From the NCBI GenBank assembly GCA_018873225.1, contig JAEILZ010000005.1, forward strand, positions 3,410,001-3,474,000: a stretch of DNA of 64,000 nucleotides, read 5' to 3'. Origin of the DNA: [Phialemoniopsis] sp. UDSM-2020 (Eukaryota; Ascomycota; Sordariomycetes; Thyridiales; Thyridiaceae). This document shows, piece after piece, positions 54,873 to 64,000 of the stretch (within the stretch, counting starts at the first letter, position 1; the number at the start of each line of letters is the position of its first letter). The position numbers and the translations under genes were made by a program. The notes under the pieces are model-generated. The model was not told the DNA's origin. It was given only the letters and a program-made list of their open reading frames with translations, and did not search any database.

Positions 54873-56387
54873 TCACAGCTTAGCAAACACAGTCGGCACG
54901 CTCCCTCCCATCTCGACCAGCGTGCTCTTATTCCTCACCCACGCCTCGAGCCCCCTGCGCCCGTTCTCAACGCCCAGCCCGCTCTGCTTCCACCCGCCCA
55001 CCGCCATCTCGGCCGGCGACTCCCCCCACGTGTTGATCCAGGTGATGCCCGCCTCCAGCTTCCCGATAACAGAGTGGCACGCATCGATATCCCGCCCAAA
55101 CACGCCCGCCGCCAGCCCCAGCGGCGTGTCGTTGGCCCGCCGCACCGCCTCGTCCACCGTGTCGTACGCCAGGATCGTCATGACGGGGCCAAAGATCTCC
55201 TCGCGCACGACCTTCATCTCGTCCGTGCAGTCCGTGAACACGGTGGGCTGCACCCAGAACCCGTCCTTCAGCGCCGCGGGCACCCCCTTCGGCGGCGCGA
55301 CCTCGCCGCCCCACAGGACGCGCGCCTTGTCTACTGCCACGCCGTGCCGGACGTACCCGGCCACCTTGTCCCTGTGCTCGGCGCTGCTCAAGGGCCCGAA
55401 GTTCGTCGCCGGGTCGAACAGGTCGCCGGCGCGCACGTGCGGCATGCGCCGCAGCAGCTCGGCCTCGAAGGCTGGCTTCTTGTCCCGGGGCACGAAGACG
55501 CGCGTGCCGTTGGTGCAGACTTGGCCCGAGCTGTAGAAGTTGGCCATCATGGCGCCGTCGACGGCCTGCGCGACGTCGGCGCAGGGCAGGACGAGCAGGG
55601 GGCTCTTGCCGCCGAGCTCCATTGTCACGCCCTTCATGCCGCCCGCCGCCGAGGCGGCTACTTTCTTGCCTGTCGAGACTTGGCCTGTGAAGCTGACCTT
55701 GGCGATGTCGGGGTGCGTCGAGAGCTGGCTGCCCACCTGCCCAGCGCCGTAGACGACGTTGAAGACCCCATCGGGCAGGCCTGCTTCGCGCAGGATGGAG
55801 GCGAGATACTCGGCGTGCAGGCTCGTGTGCTCGCTGGGCTTGTAGACAAGGGTGTTCCCCGCCGCCAGACACGGCGCGCACTTCCAGAGAGCGATCTGCA
55901 GCGGGTAATTCCAGGCGCCGATGGCGGCGCAGACGCCCAGCGGTTCCTTGGTCGTGTTGACGAGGCACGTCGGCCGCAGGCGGAAGGCCTCGCCGTTGAG
56001 CCCTCCCGACGCGACGAGCGAGGCGTAGTAGGCGAGGACGTCGGCGCCCGTGGCGACGTCGACGGCGGCCGTCTCGGAGAAGGGCTTGCCCGTGTCGCGC
56101 GTCTCGACGGCGGCGAGCTCGTCGTTGCGGGCGCGGAGGATGCTCGCGGCGCGGTGGAGGACCTCGGCGCGCTGCGGGGGCGGGGTGGCGGACCAGGAGG
56201 GGAAGGCCGACTTGGCCGATGCGACGGCGGCGTCGACGGCCGCCCGGGAGGATGTGTGGATTGTGGTTATGCGGCGGGCGGTGGAGGGGTCGATGGAGGG
56301 GAATGTGTCTGCCGATGAGGAGAGGGAGGGCTGTGGGGAGCCCGAGAGGATTGTGTGGCGTGGTTGTTCTTCTACGGGAGGGGGCAT
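54873..56387 (-). CDS. Betaine-aldehyde dehydrogenase (ALDH family)
   Basis: An intronless 504-aa enzyme from MPPPVEEQPRH; an upstream ATG is in frame but adds an unlikely leader. ALDH marks: GAWNYPLQIALWKCAPCLAA, NTLVYKPSEHTSLHAEYLAS, VSFTGQVSTGKKV (NAD loop), TMELGGKSPLLV with the general-base Glu, NFYSSGQVCTNGTRVFV with the catalytic Cys, and EEIFGPVMTILAYDT. The WNYPLQ and ITWINTWGESPAEMAVGGWK segments are typical of betaine/aminoaldehyde dehydrogenases. It oxidises betaine aldehyde to glycine betaine with NAD(P). It lies divergently from the choline oxidase, which makes its substrate, and this strongly supports the assignment. Some relatives also accept other aminoaldehydes. Confidence 0.93.
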   Translation of the reverse strand: MPPPVEEQPRHTILSGSPQPSLSSSADTFPSIDPSTARRITTIHTSSRAAVDAAVASAKSAFPSWSATPPPQRAEVLHRAASILRARNDELAAVETRDTGKPFSETAAVDVATGADVLAYYASLVASGGLNGEAFRLRPTCLVNTTKEPLGVCAAIGAWNYPLQIALWKCAPCLAAGNTLVYKPSEHTSLHAEYLASILREAGLPDGVFNVVYGAGQVGSQLSTHPDIAKVSFTGQVSTGKKVAASAAGGMKGVTMELGGKSPLLVLPCADVAQAVDGAMMANFYSSGQVCTNGTRVFVPRDKKPAFEAELLRRMPHVRAGDLFDPATNFGPLSSAEHRDKVAGYVRHGVAVDKARVLWGGEVAPPKGVPAALKDGFWVQPTVFTDCTDEMKVVREEIFGPVMTILAYDTVDEAVRRANDTPLGLAAGVFGRDIDACHSVIGKLEAGITWINTWGESPAEMAVGGWKQSGLGVENGRRGLEAWVRNKSTLVEMGGSVPTVFAKL

Positions 56388-57804
56388 TGTGACGGCGGTG
56401 TCTGTGTGGTGTTTTGGGGGAGGAGAGGGAGCAAGACAAGGCAATGAATGTGTCGCGAGGTGAGGTCCGCGAGGGACGGTGAGACTGGTGATCAAGAATT
56501 CGGATGTTCGGCGAGGAGCCTGCTACCGCTCAGCTCAAGCTCCGCCAGCTAACTTGGTTCCAAGCTTTCAAAGACAAGGGATAAGATGCGGTGAGACGGT
56601 AAAAAGGTGGAGGTAATGATAAGGTTTGCGAGTGCCGACGATAGAGTTTCTGTCATCCAAAATGTCTCCTCATCCAACTTCGTATCGCTTTCAGGACCAA
56701 GGTTCGCTTGTCCAGGGTCCTTTTCGAGCTGAGGAGCCAAATGGATCAAATGATCGGCTTCTTGGGTTCTTAGTCACTGGTCACATGTGCGGCCTCGGGA
56801 TGTTGAATGCCTTTTTTTGTCGTCGATCACTTGAATCCATGTGGAGAAAATGGCTGGCTTTTTTTCAAGGTCAAGGATTCCAGGTAAGACAAGCAAGCTA
56901 GGATATCTTTGCACACCGACGGTTTGCTGCTGGCTGAGCTGGCCTCGCACCCGACTTGAATAAGAAGTGCTTAAGCACAATCAATTAACCGCTGCGCGCC
57001 AAGAGCCGAATCAAAGCGCGTCCCAAAGATGCACACGCATCCGCGGATAGAGGCACGAGAGGGTCGGTGTGTGTCGCAGCAATGACGCCGGTTGGCTCTG
57101 TCTGCCCCTCTAGCAAAGACGACGTAATGCAATGCCTCCTCGCTCCTCGCTCCTCTTCTGGCTCCGCCGAAGAGGCCCCTCTCTTCCTCCTCCACCAGGG
57201 ACGTCTGCCGGCCCTAGGATCCTTGCTTGGAGGCTTAGGGAGGGACCCCCCAGGATCTGCACCGGCTCCGTGTCCGGGCACGTGCCGGGGTAATCAACGA
57301 CGAATCACGCCATGGAGTGGGTTTTGCACGACTTCGTGGCACACGCGAAAGACTTGGAAGACGCCACTACTGCTTGGCTCAGCGCCAGGCCTTGCAGAAA
57401 ACGGCTACTACACCCGCCTGCCGTTCGTCCCGACCATCCCATCTTATTTCTTTTTTAGTGTTTCTTTTCTGCCTTGTCCCCTCGAGTAAGTCATATGGAT
57501 CAAGTGGATAGATGAGATGGAGGGAGGGTGAGGGTGAGCCAGCGAAGACGAGACGAAGGAAAAGCCAAGTCCACTTTAAGATTCCACCCAGATAACGTAG
57601 TGTCTTGTTTAAAGTATAGAAGTGCCGTGTTTCCACATAAACTGTACCAGTCGGTCCGGTCTTTTTCTTCACTAACGGTTGCTTACCTCTTTGTCTGCTT
57701 TGTTCTAGACTTTTTCCTTTGCATTGCATTGCTGGTGGCTCGGCAGAGACCTCGACCTCTCCAATCATCACCATCGTCATTGTCAGACTCATTCCCCATA
57801 CACA
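56388..57804. promoter_or_regulatory. Divergent promoter of the glycine-betaine gene pair
   Basis: A 1.4-kb region between the two head-to-head enzyme genes. It should hold both promoters and could coordinate them. No single regulatory motif stands out, and the ORFs in it are not supported. Confidence 0.6.
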
Positions 57805-59589
57805 ATGACCACCACGTACATCCCCGAGTCCGCCTCGGACCGCTATGACTATGTCATCGTCGGCGGCGGCACGGCCGGGTGCATCATTGCATCCCGCCTC
57901 GCCGAGTATCTGCCCCAGAAGCGGATCCTCTTGATCGAGGCCGGCCCCAGCGATTTCATGGATGACCGTGTCCTGGACCTGCGGCAGTGGCTCGGTCTGC
58001 TCGGCGGCGAGCTGGACTATGACTACGGCACCATCGAACAACCCATGGGTAAGCGGCAGCGATAGCTACCGGTATATGACGACCGGACCCTCCGTGGAAA
58101 AGTCGGGCTCATATCCGGATGCTCTCATGATTGACCCGCCGCATCACTGGACTAATGCGCTCGAATAGGCAATTCCTACATCCGGCACTCGCGGGCCAAG
58201 GTCCTGGGAGGCTGCTCCTCGCACAACACGCTCATCTCTTTCCGGCCCTTTGAATACGACCTCAAGATCTGGGAGTCGTTCGGCGTGCGCGGCTGGGACT
58301 TCAAGACCTTCATGGGCGCCATGGCCCGCCTGCGCAACACGGTCCAGCCGGTGCACGCGCGCCACCGCAACCAGCTGTGCCAGGACTGGGTCAAGTCGTC
58401 GAGCACGGCCATGGACATCCCCATCATCGACGACTTCAACCGCGAGATCACCGACACGGGCTCCCTGAAGCAGGGCGTCGGCTTCTTCTCCGTCAGCTAC
58501 AACCCGGACGACCACCGCCGGTCCAGCGCCTCCGTCGCGTACATCCACCCCATCCTGCGCGGCGAGGAGGAGCGGCCCAACCTGACCATCCTCACCAACA
58601 CGTGGGTGTCCAAGATCAACGTGCACGGCGACACCGTCACGGGCGTCAACCTGACGCTGCGGGACGGCTCGAAGCGCACCGTCAACGCAAAGACCGAGAC
58701 CATCCTCTGCGCGGGCGCCGTCGACACCCCGCGCCTCATGCTGCTCTCGGGCCTGGGCCCCCGCGAGCAGCTCTCCGCCCTCGGCATCCCCGTTGTCCAG
58801 GACATCCCCGGCGTCGGCGAGAATCTCGTCGACCACCCCGAGACCATCATCATGTGGGAGCTGCACAAGCCCGTGCCCGACAACCAGACGACCATGGACT
58901 CGGACGCGGGGATCTTCCTGCGGCGCGAGCCCGCCGACGCGGCCGGCAAGAAGGCGACGCCGACCAACCCCAAGGCCCTGCCGGACGGCGACATCGCCGA
59001 CGTCATGATGCACTGCTACCAGATCCCCTTCACGCTCAACACCCTGCGCCTCGGGTACCCGGACATCGCGCACGGCTACGCCTTCTGCATGACGCCCAAC
59101 ATCCCGCGCCCGCGGTCTAGAGGGAAGCTGTACCTGACCTCGGCGGACCCGGCCGTCAAGCCCGCGCTCGACTTCGCTTACTTCACGGACCCGGAGGGGT
59201 ACGACGCGGCGACGCTGGTGTGGGGCATCAAGGCGGCGCGGCGCATCGCGCAGCAGGCGCCGTTCCGCGACTGGATCAAGAAGGAGGTGGCGCCGGGCGA
59301 GAAAGTGCAGACGGACGAGGAGATCAGCTACTACGCGCGCAAGGCGGCGCACACGGTGTACCACCCGGCGGGGACGACGCGCATGGGCGACGTGGCGGCG
59401 GACAAGATGGCCGTCGTGGACGACAGGTTGAAGCTTAGGGGCCTGAAGAAGGTGCGCGTTGCCGACGCGGGCGTGTTCCCGACCATGCCGACGATCAACC
59501 CTATGCTCACGGTCATGGGCGTGGCGGAGCGGTGCGCCGAGATGATTGCCGAGGAGGCGGGGGCGGAGAGGGAGTCGGCGAGGTTGTAA
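57805..59589 (+). CDS. Choline oxidase (GMC oxidoreductase)
   Basis: Two exons (57805-58048, 58169-59589) encode 554 aa. The Rossmann FAD motif is [20 protein letters not shown] with [30 protein letters not shown] contains GGCSSHN, the site where bacterial choline oxidase binds FAD covalently through His. The GMC C-terminus has [12 protein letters not shown] with the catalytic His and [17 protein letters not shown] with the conserved Asn. The [18 protein letters not shown] signature is intact. It converts choline to betaine aldehyde, and perhaps onward, with O2 giving H2O2. It is paired head to head with betaine-aldehyde dehydrogenase, so together they make glycine betaine, an osmolyte, or catabolise choline. 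The 120-nt intron is longer than average. The C-terminus, ESARL, is not a clear peroxisomal signal. Confidence 0.94.
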
Positions 59590-59805
59590 GGTGATGTCTT
59601 TTGGGGCCGGAGGTAACCGGATTTGCGGTGAGGAAGTCCGTCACATCTGCATCGGATCGGTCGTTGGGGTACCGGCGCAGGTCAGACCCGGCATTGGCAA
59701 AGATGATACTCCAAATTCTGGAGAACCGCACGAATTCATGTCAATTACTTATTTGGATAGCACGGATCATAAAAGCAATACATCGTCATTACTTCAACCA
59801 TGTCC

Positions 59806-60705
59806 CTACGTCTTCAACCACCAATACGCTGCTCCGGCAACACCTAGCGCCCCGGCCGCCCACAGCCGCGGCTGCATCGACTCCCACATGATGCCCAGCA
59901 TCGCTCCGAGGTTGGCCCTGACCCGCGCGTCGTGCTCCGCCCGGTCATTGACCCGCGGGAACGGCACGTCCGGCACCTCCTTGCCCAGGAATGCACAGAG
60001 CGGCTCCCACCCGTCCCCGATGCGGTACTCGAGCCTGCGCTCGGCGGGGACCTTGCTCCGTATCCTCTCGTAGTACGCGTCGTACCCCCTGCGGGCGTTG
60101 GCGCGCAGCTCGTCGATGTTGCGCGCGTAGTACATGCCCAGCATCATCCGGTTCATCGTGGCGAACGAGCGCGGCCACCACCCCGTCACGACGCCGACGG
60201 CGGCGATCATGAACCGCTTGGTCTTGGGCGAGGACACGTTGGCCTCGGCGCACCACTCCTGGAAGGTCGGCCACCAGGTGTCGAAGTCGCGCTGCACGAC
60301 GACGACCTTGGCGTCCGGGTACGCGTCGATGAGCTGGTCGGCCCACAGGGACGCGAGGTCGGTCATGACGTCGTACTCGCCGAAGACGACGTTCCAGTCG
60401 GCCGTCGTGAACTTGGGAGGCGCGGGCTTGCCGGGGTCCGGGTAGGTCGCCAGGGCGGCGCGCTCGAGGTGCTCCCATATCATCTGGCCCTCCCGCGTGA
60501 TGGGGATGTCGAGCCCGTGGTGGGTGCGCAGGTCGAGGATGTCGTAGGCGCGGGCCATGGACATGGTGGCCATGCGCATGAGGGAACAGTGGATGACGCT
60601 CGGCGGGCCGTGCCTGCGCGTGGGCACCATCGGCTTGGACCAGTGCTCCGGCGTCGGGGCCGTCGGCGGGTGTGGAGTGGTCCACACTTCCTTTTTGGTT
60701 GTCAT
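59806..60705 (-). CDS. Sulfotransferase-fold (P-loop) protein with C-terminal TM
   Basis: An intronless 299-aa frame from MTTKKEVWTTPHPPT; the open frame extends upstream, but no family similarity lies there. The body matches the fungal Sulfotransfer_4-type family: MARAYDILDLRTHHGLDIP, DWNVVFGEYDVMTDLAS, ADQLIDAYPDAKVVVVQRD, WWPTFQEWC, GWEPLCAFLGKEVPDVPFPR and a final helix WAAGALGVAGAAYWWL. The usual N-terminal P-loop (GLPRTGTxS) is replaced by VIHCSLMRMATMSMARA, so PAPS binding as in classical members is doubtful, although a subgroup looks like this. The gene lies convergent with the choline oxidase. Substrate and activity are unknown. Confidence 0.82.
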   Translation of the reverse strand: MTTKKEVWTTPHPPTAPTPEHWSKPMVPTRRHGPPSVIHCSLMRMATMSMARAYDILDLRTHHGLDIPITREGQMIWEHLERAALATYPDPGKPAPPKFTTADWNVVFGEYDVMTDLASLWADQLIDAYPDAKVVVVQRDFDTWWPTFQEWCAEANVSSPKTKRFMIAAVGVVTGWWPRSFATMNRMMLGMYYARNIDELRANARRGYDAYYERIRSKVPAERRLEYRIGDGWEPLCAFLGKEVPDVPFPRVNDRAEHDARVRANLGAMLGIMWESMQPRLWAAGALGVAGAAYWWLKT

Positions 60706-61711
60706 GGTCCCCGCGATGCTAGGAATTCTCAAGGGGAGGACGATGAGGTGGTGACTGCCCTCCTTACAAATGTAGGAAGGGTGAACAAGACGTTCCTGCG
60801 ATGTATTGACCTGTATGGCTTTGGGCAGTGGGATAACCCTCCACCTAGCCGTCGATACCTGACAGGGGGGCCGAAATTTCAGCCTTTTCGTAGTTGACGG
60901 TGTGGGATGAAAGCGAAAGCTCTTAGGGACGGCGAAAAGCAAGGCGAGAGGCTGTTTTGTATCACCGTCAGCCTGTGCGACGGACACGGACACGGGGCAG
61001 GGGCCACAATATTAATGGCATCCTTCGCGCAGTACCGAGACCAAGAGATTATGTGTGACAAGTCCTCAGGTCTGCGCGTAGTGGGTGGGACTGAGGATGA
61101 TCTAGTGAATTCAAGGGAATAATTCTCGACCTCGGGGGGGTGTTGGTTGGACGATCCTGGCAACGCTACTTTTGTTCACTCTACTAAAGTCAGCGATTCC
61201 ATATGACTTGGACTTGGCAGCTTACGCGCGACCCGTCCAAACGGTTCTTGAAACAGCTCAATTTGCTGGAACAAAGTGTACGAAGGTCGCAGGCCGAAAT
61301 TTCGATCCCTCTGTCAGGTATCGACTGCTGGCAAGAGGGTTATCCCACTGCCCAACACCATACAGGTCAATAAAGAGACGTCTTGTTGACCAGTACTGTA
61401 CTACTTGGAGAGCGCAACGGCGTATGGATTCAGAACCACATGCAGTTTTGGGGCTCCTTCACGCCAAGTTAGCGTGGAGCTATAGGCGACTTTTGGGGGC
61501 CGCCCCGTTCTTCGACAAGGGTAGTCAGGGCGGCGGCTGTCCTGGCTCGAATCGATCTTCCGGGCTGGGAAATAAATTGCTTGATTGATCTAGCTGCGCA
61601 TAAGGACTAAGAAGGGAACGGAATTGCGAGACGCCTTTCCATTTGGGTACCCAACTATTTTAAGGCTTGCGCTGGGATTGGGCGTGCTGTCTATCTGGAC
61701 ACGCACACACC
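60706..61711. other. Divergent promoter region
   Basis: About 1 kb between the sulfotransferase-fold gene (-) and the Zn2Cys6 gene (+). No gene is supported. Confidence 0.5.
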
Positions 61712-63977
61712 ATGCCGCTAAGTCCTGCACCTCGTCCCCTCAGCCCTACCGATGACCCGAAGCGACGGGCGGCGAGGGCATGCTCGAGCTGCCGCTCCCG
61801 TAAGGTCCGCTGCGATGTCCTCCGCGTCGGCCTCCCCTGCACAAACTGCAAGACGCAGCGCTTCGACTGTGCCATCGAGGGCCGCAAGAAGCGCCGCCGG
61901 AAAGGCGATGCGGCACTCCCTGGTGGACCGGTGCCGGACGATGGCGCCCGTCACTCTGATCAGCAGCCCCGTCTGCCGCGTCCGATGCCCGAGCACGTCA
62001 TGCTGCACCAGGTGCCGCACTACCCCTTCTTCCGCAACTTCAATCCCCGCGGTCGGCCATGGCTGCACGCACAGGACAAGGACCACGGCGTCCTCCTGCC
62101 CGTGCCCGCGCGTGACCAGTCTGCGTCGATGCAGGGCCGGGTCGAGGATTTTCAGTTTCTTGAGCAAAAGGGGGCGTTCCGATTGCCGCCAAAGGAGATT
62201 CTAGACCAGTGCGTCGCCACGTATTTCCAGTCATTTCACCCATTCTTCCCTGTCATCCAGAAGCCATCGTTTCTGGAGCAGTATCACCGAAAAGACTACG
62301 AGTCGCTACTTCGAGGAGAGGGGCCGAGTTTGCTGCTGCTTCAAGCCATCATTTTCACCGCTATATCTGTAAGTGTGGTTCGTCTTGGTTGCGATTATCC
62401 CACTGTCTAATTCCTTTTGACGGCAGACAATACCAAAAAAGAGCGTGCTCGAAATGGGCTTCGCCTCCCGAAAGGAAGCGAGGAGTGTAGTGCACTCACG
62501 AGCAAGGGTGAGCAAGATGGGCGAATGTATCCTTGTCGTCATGCAATCCTGACAAGAACAGTATCTTCATAGCATGGACTACGAACCAGACGATATCGTC
62601 ATGATCCAGGCCCTCCTTCTACTCAGTCACTACTACCCGTCCATGGTAGAACAGAGGCACACTTGGTTCTGGGTTCACCAGGCGATCGGCCTCGCCCAGG
62701 GCGTTGGCCTTCATCGCCACCCCGGTGATGTGCCGCAGCGAAAACTCTGGGCTAGGATATGGTGGGGATGTCTTGTCCGCGACAGGTTGATTGCTCTCGG
62801 TACTGGTCGACCGATGCATATTAACAGCCTTGACTGTAACGTTCCCTTGCTTACCTCTGCGGACCTCGAGGAAGAGGGCGACAGTGAGGAGGACCGGACC
62901 GTTAAAGCTGTGTTCATCGACTTCCTCAGGCTGTGTCAGTACATGGAGGGCGTGCTGTCGCTGCCTATTGTCGCTGTAGACTCGCAGCAGGAGCAGGTAG
63001 GCCTCTGTGAGACTGCACTGAGCCATTGGGCTACTCGCCTCAGTCCAGCGGCCCAAAGAAAGGACGACAGCTCGGAGGCGTCAGTGTCGACGCTGTATCG
63101 AACGCTTGTTCATCTGGTCTACAAGTAAGTATTTCAATTGTCTGTTTCGACTGTACTGGTCCTCTGACTGATCAACCTAGTGTTGTTCTCTTGTCCCTTC
63201 GTCACTATGACCGCTCATCCTCTGATGGTCAACCCGAACCATCAAAAGTGCCCTCAGCAGAAGTACAATCCGTAGCAAGGGACTCAGTCGAACTCCTTGC
63301 GAAACTACATGGCTTAGGTCTCGTCCGGTTCTGCCCAACTCAAACGTCAGTAGCCAGGGTTTCTTCTTTCGGGAGGTTTTTTGTTGACTCTTAGCAGTGT
63401 AACAACTATCTTGCCACCACTCATCGTCCAGCTACTACGCATGCGCTGCTCCAACGCATCGGACGACTATGAAGATGCTCAAAGAGGGTTTCACACTTGC
63501 ATGACCTCTCTGAAAGAGTTAGGCGACATCTATTGGCATGCCGGATTCTATCATGACTTCTTCGAGCTCGCGGCGGCGAACCGTCCCAGGCCAACATTAG
63601 GACACAGCTTCGCGGCGTCTCAACGTAAGAGTACAAGTAGGCAAGCATCTATGAACGAAGATTCTTTCGCTTCGACCAAGACTCAGCACGGTCCGGAGGT
63701 CCAGTCCAAGCCAGCGCAAATCGCCTTCGATTGGAGGCAGACTCATGAGATGGATACGGCGCAGACCAACCGGGAACAGTCAAATACCGCGATTTTAGCA
63801 AATCCAACCGTTCTTCGTGTCTTTGGCTCATCATTTCCAGCATCACAGTTGTCAATGCCACAGGAAACCCCACTGGGCACTGGAGACACCTGGTCACTTG
63901 CTCCGGATGAACAGCAGCTCTTTGATAACTGGCTGGACGATGACGCGCTGTTCCAGAGCTTGTTTCCATCAGCCTAG
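61712..63977 (+). CDS. Zn2Cys6 transcription factor, CTF1-like
   Basis: Five exons (61712-62368, 62427-62507, 62562-63124, 63181-63345, 63395-63977) encode 682 aa. The zinc cluster is ACSSCRSRKVRC, DVLRVGLPCTNCKTQRFDC (CX2CX6CX8CX2CX6C), followed by the basic GRKKRRRKGD. The middle domain includes FQSFHPFFPVIQKPSFLEQY, GPSLLLLQAIIFTAI, MIQALLLLSHYYPSMVEQRH, WVHQAIGLAQGVGLHRHPGD and LWARIWWGCLVRDRLIALGT. This resembles cutinase transcription factor 1-type regulators, but the assignment is by overall pattern. The C-terminus has an acidic/aromatic motif DEQQLFDNWLDDDALFQSLF, a good candidate activation domain. It is the closest regulator to the glycine-betaine pair, which does not prove control. 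Confidence 0.9.
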
Positions 63978-64000
63978 AGAGCGTGTATCTAGTATAAGGA

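Noticed and set aside
58144..59364. 406-codon antisense frame opposite choline oxidase, and similar long frames opposite the aldehyde dehydrogenase and carrier genes
   Set aside because: The true strands carry complete enzyme signatures; these are GC3 shadows.
1..64000. Secondary-metabolite gene cluster
   Set aside because: There are oxidases, transporters and regulators, but no polyketide synthase, NRPS, terpene synthase, DMATS or P450 in the window.

Overview
The window looks like nuclear DNA of a filamentous ascomycete (Pezizomycotina, most likely a Sordariomycete). Genes are monocistronic and spaced by 0.3-2 kb. Most carry short introns of about 50-100 nt with GTRNGT donors, CTRAY-type branch points and YAG acceptors, and the coding sequence is GC-rich. 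The families also point this way: Zn2Cys6 transcription factors, sugar porters, an ascomycete-type laccase, Thr-rich wall proteins and small secreted Cys proteins. I place 28 protein genes. I recognise no tRNA, rRNA, complete transposon or CRISPR array.

Region by region. 0-10 kb: the 5' part of a DHA1-type MFS transporter (-), a secreted multicopper oxidase (+), a CAP/PR-1 protein without signal peptide (+), a sugar porter (+) and an unknown secreted protein (-). 10-14 kb: a small protein with internal GA[IV]GKQFT repeats (-), a long mitochondrial-carrier protein (-) and a 110-aa secreted Cys protein (+). 15-23 kb: an 801-aa protein with a HicA-like C-terminus (+), two paralogous SAM-like proteins (-) with a possible third relic, and a DUF2828 protein resembling Ro60 (TROVE plus vWA, +). 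23.5-30 kb: a BBE-type FAD oxidase (+), an unknown secreted protein (-), a short secreted tyrosinase/catechol oxidase (-) and another secreted protein (+). 30-42 kb: a second sugar porter (-) with a repeat-bearing intron, a glucooligosaccharide-oxidase-like gene broken by a nonsense codon (-), a DUF6604 protein (+) and a third FAD oxidase that lacks the usual FAD-linking His (+). 43-54.5 kb: a Thr-rich secreted protein (+), a Zn2Cys6 factor (-), an RCC1 protein (+) and a second, 1004-aa Zn2Cys6 factor (+). 54.8-64 kb: betaine-aldehyde dehydrogenase (-) and choline oxidase (+) as a divergent pair, a sulfotransferase-fold protein (-) and a third Zn2Cys6 factor (+).

The clearest functional unit is the divergent choline oxidase / betaine aldehyde dehydrogenase pair, which together convert choline to glycine betaine. 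The window is also rich in secreted or oxidative enzymes (laccase, tyrosinase, three FAD oxidases), but I see no polyketide synthase, NRPS or terpene synthase, so I do not call a secondary-metabolite cluster. The most unusual stretch is 15-23 kb, where a HicA-like protein, a local SAM-like family and a Ro60-like protein sit side by side. Exon models were built by eye from splice signals and reading-frame continuity. All complete multi-exon models except the second SAM-like gene add up to a multiple of three.
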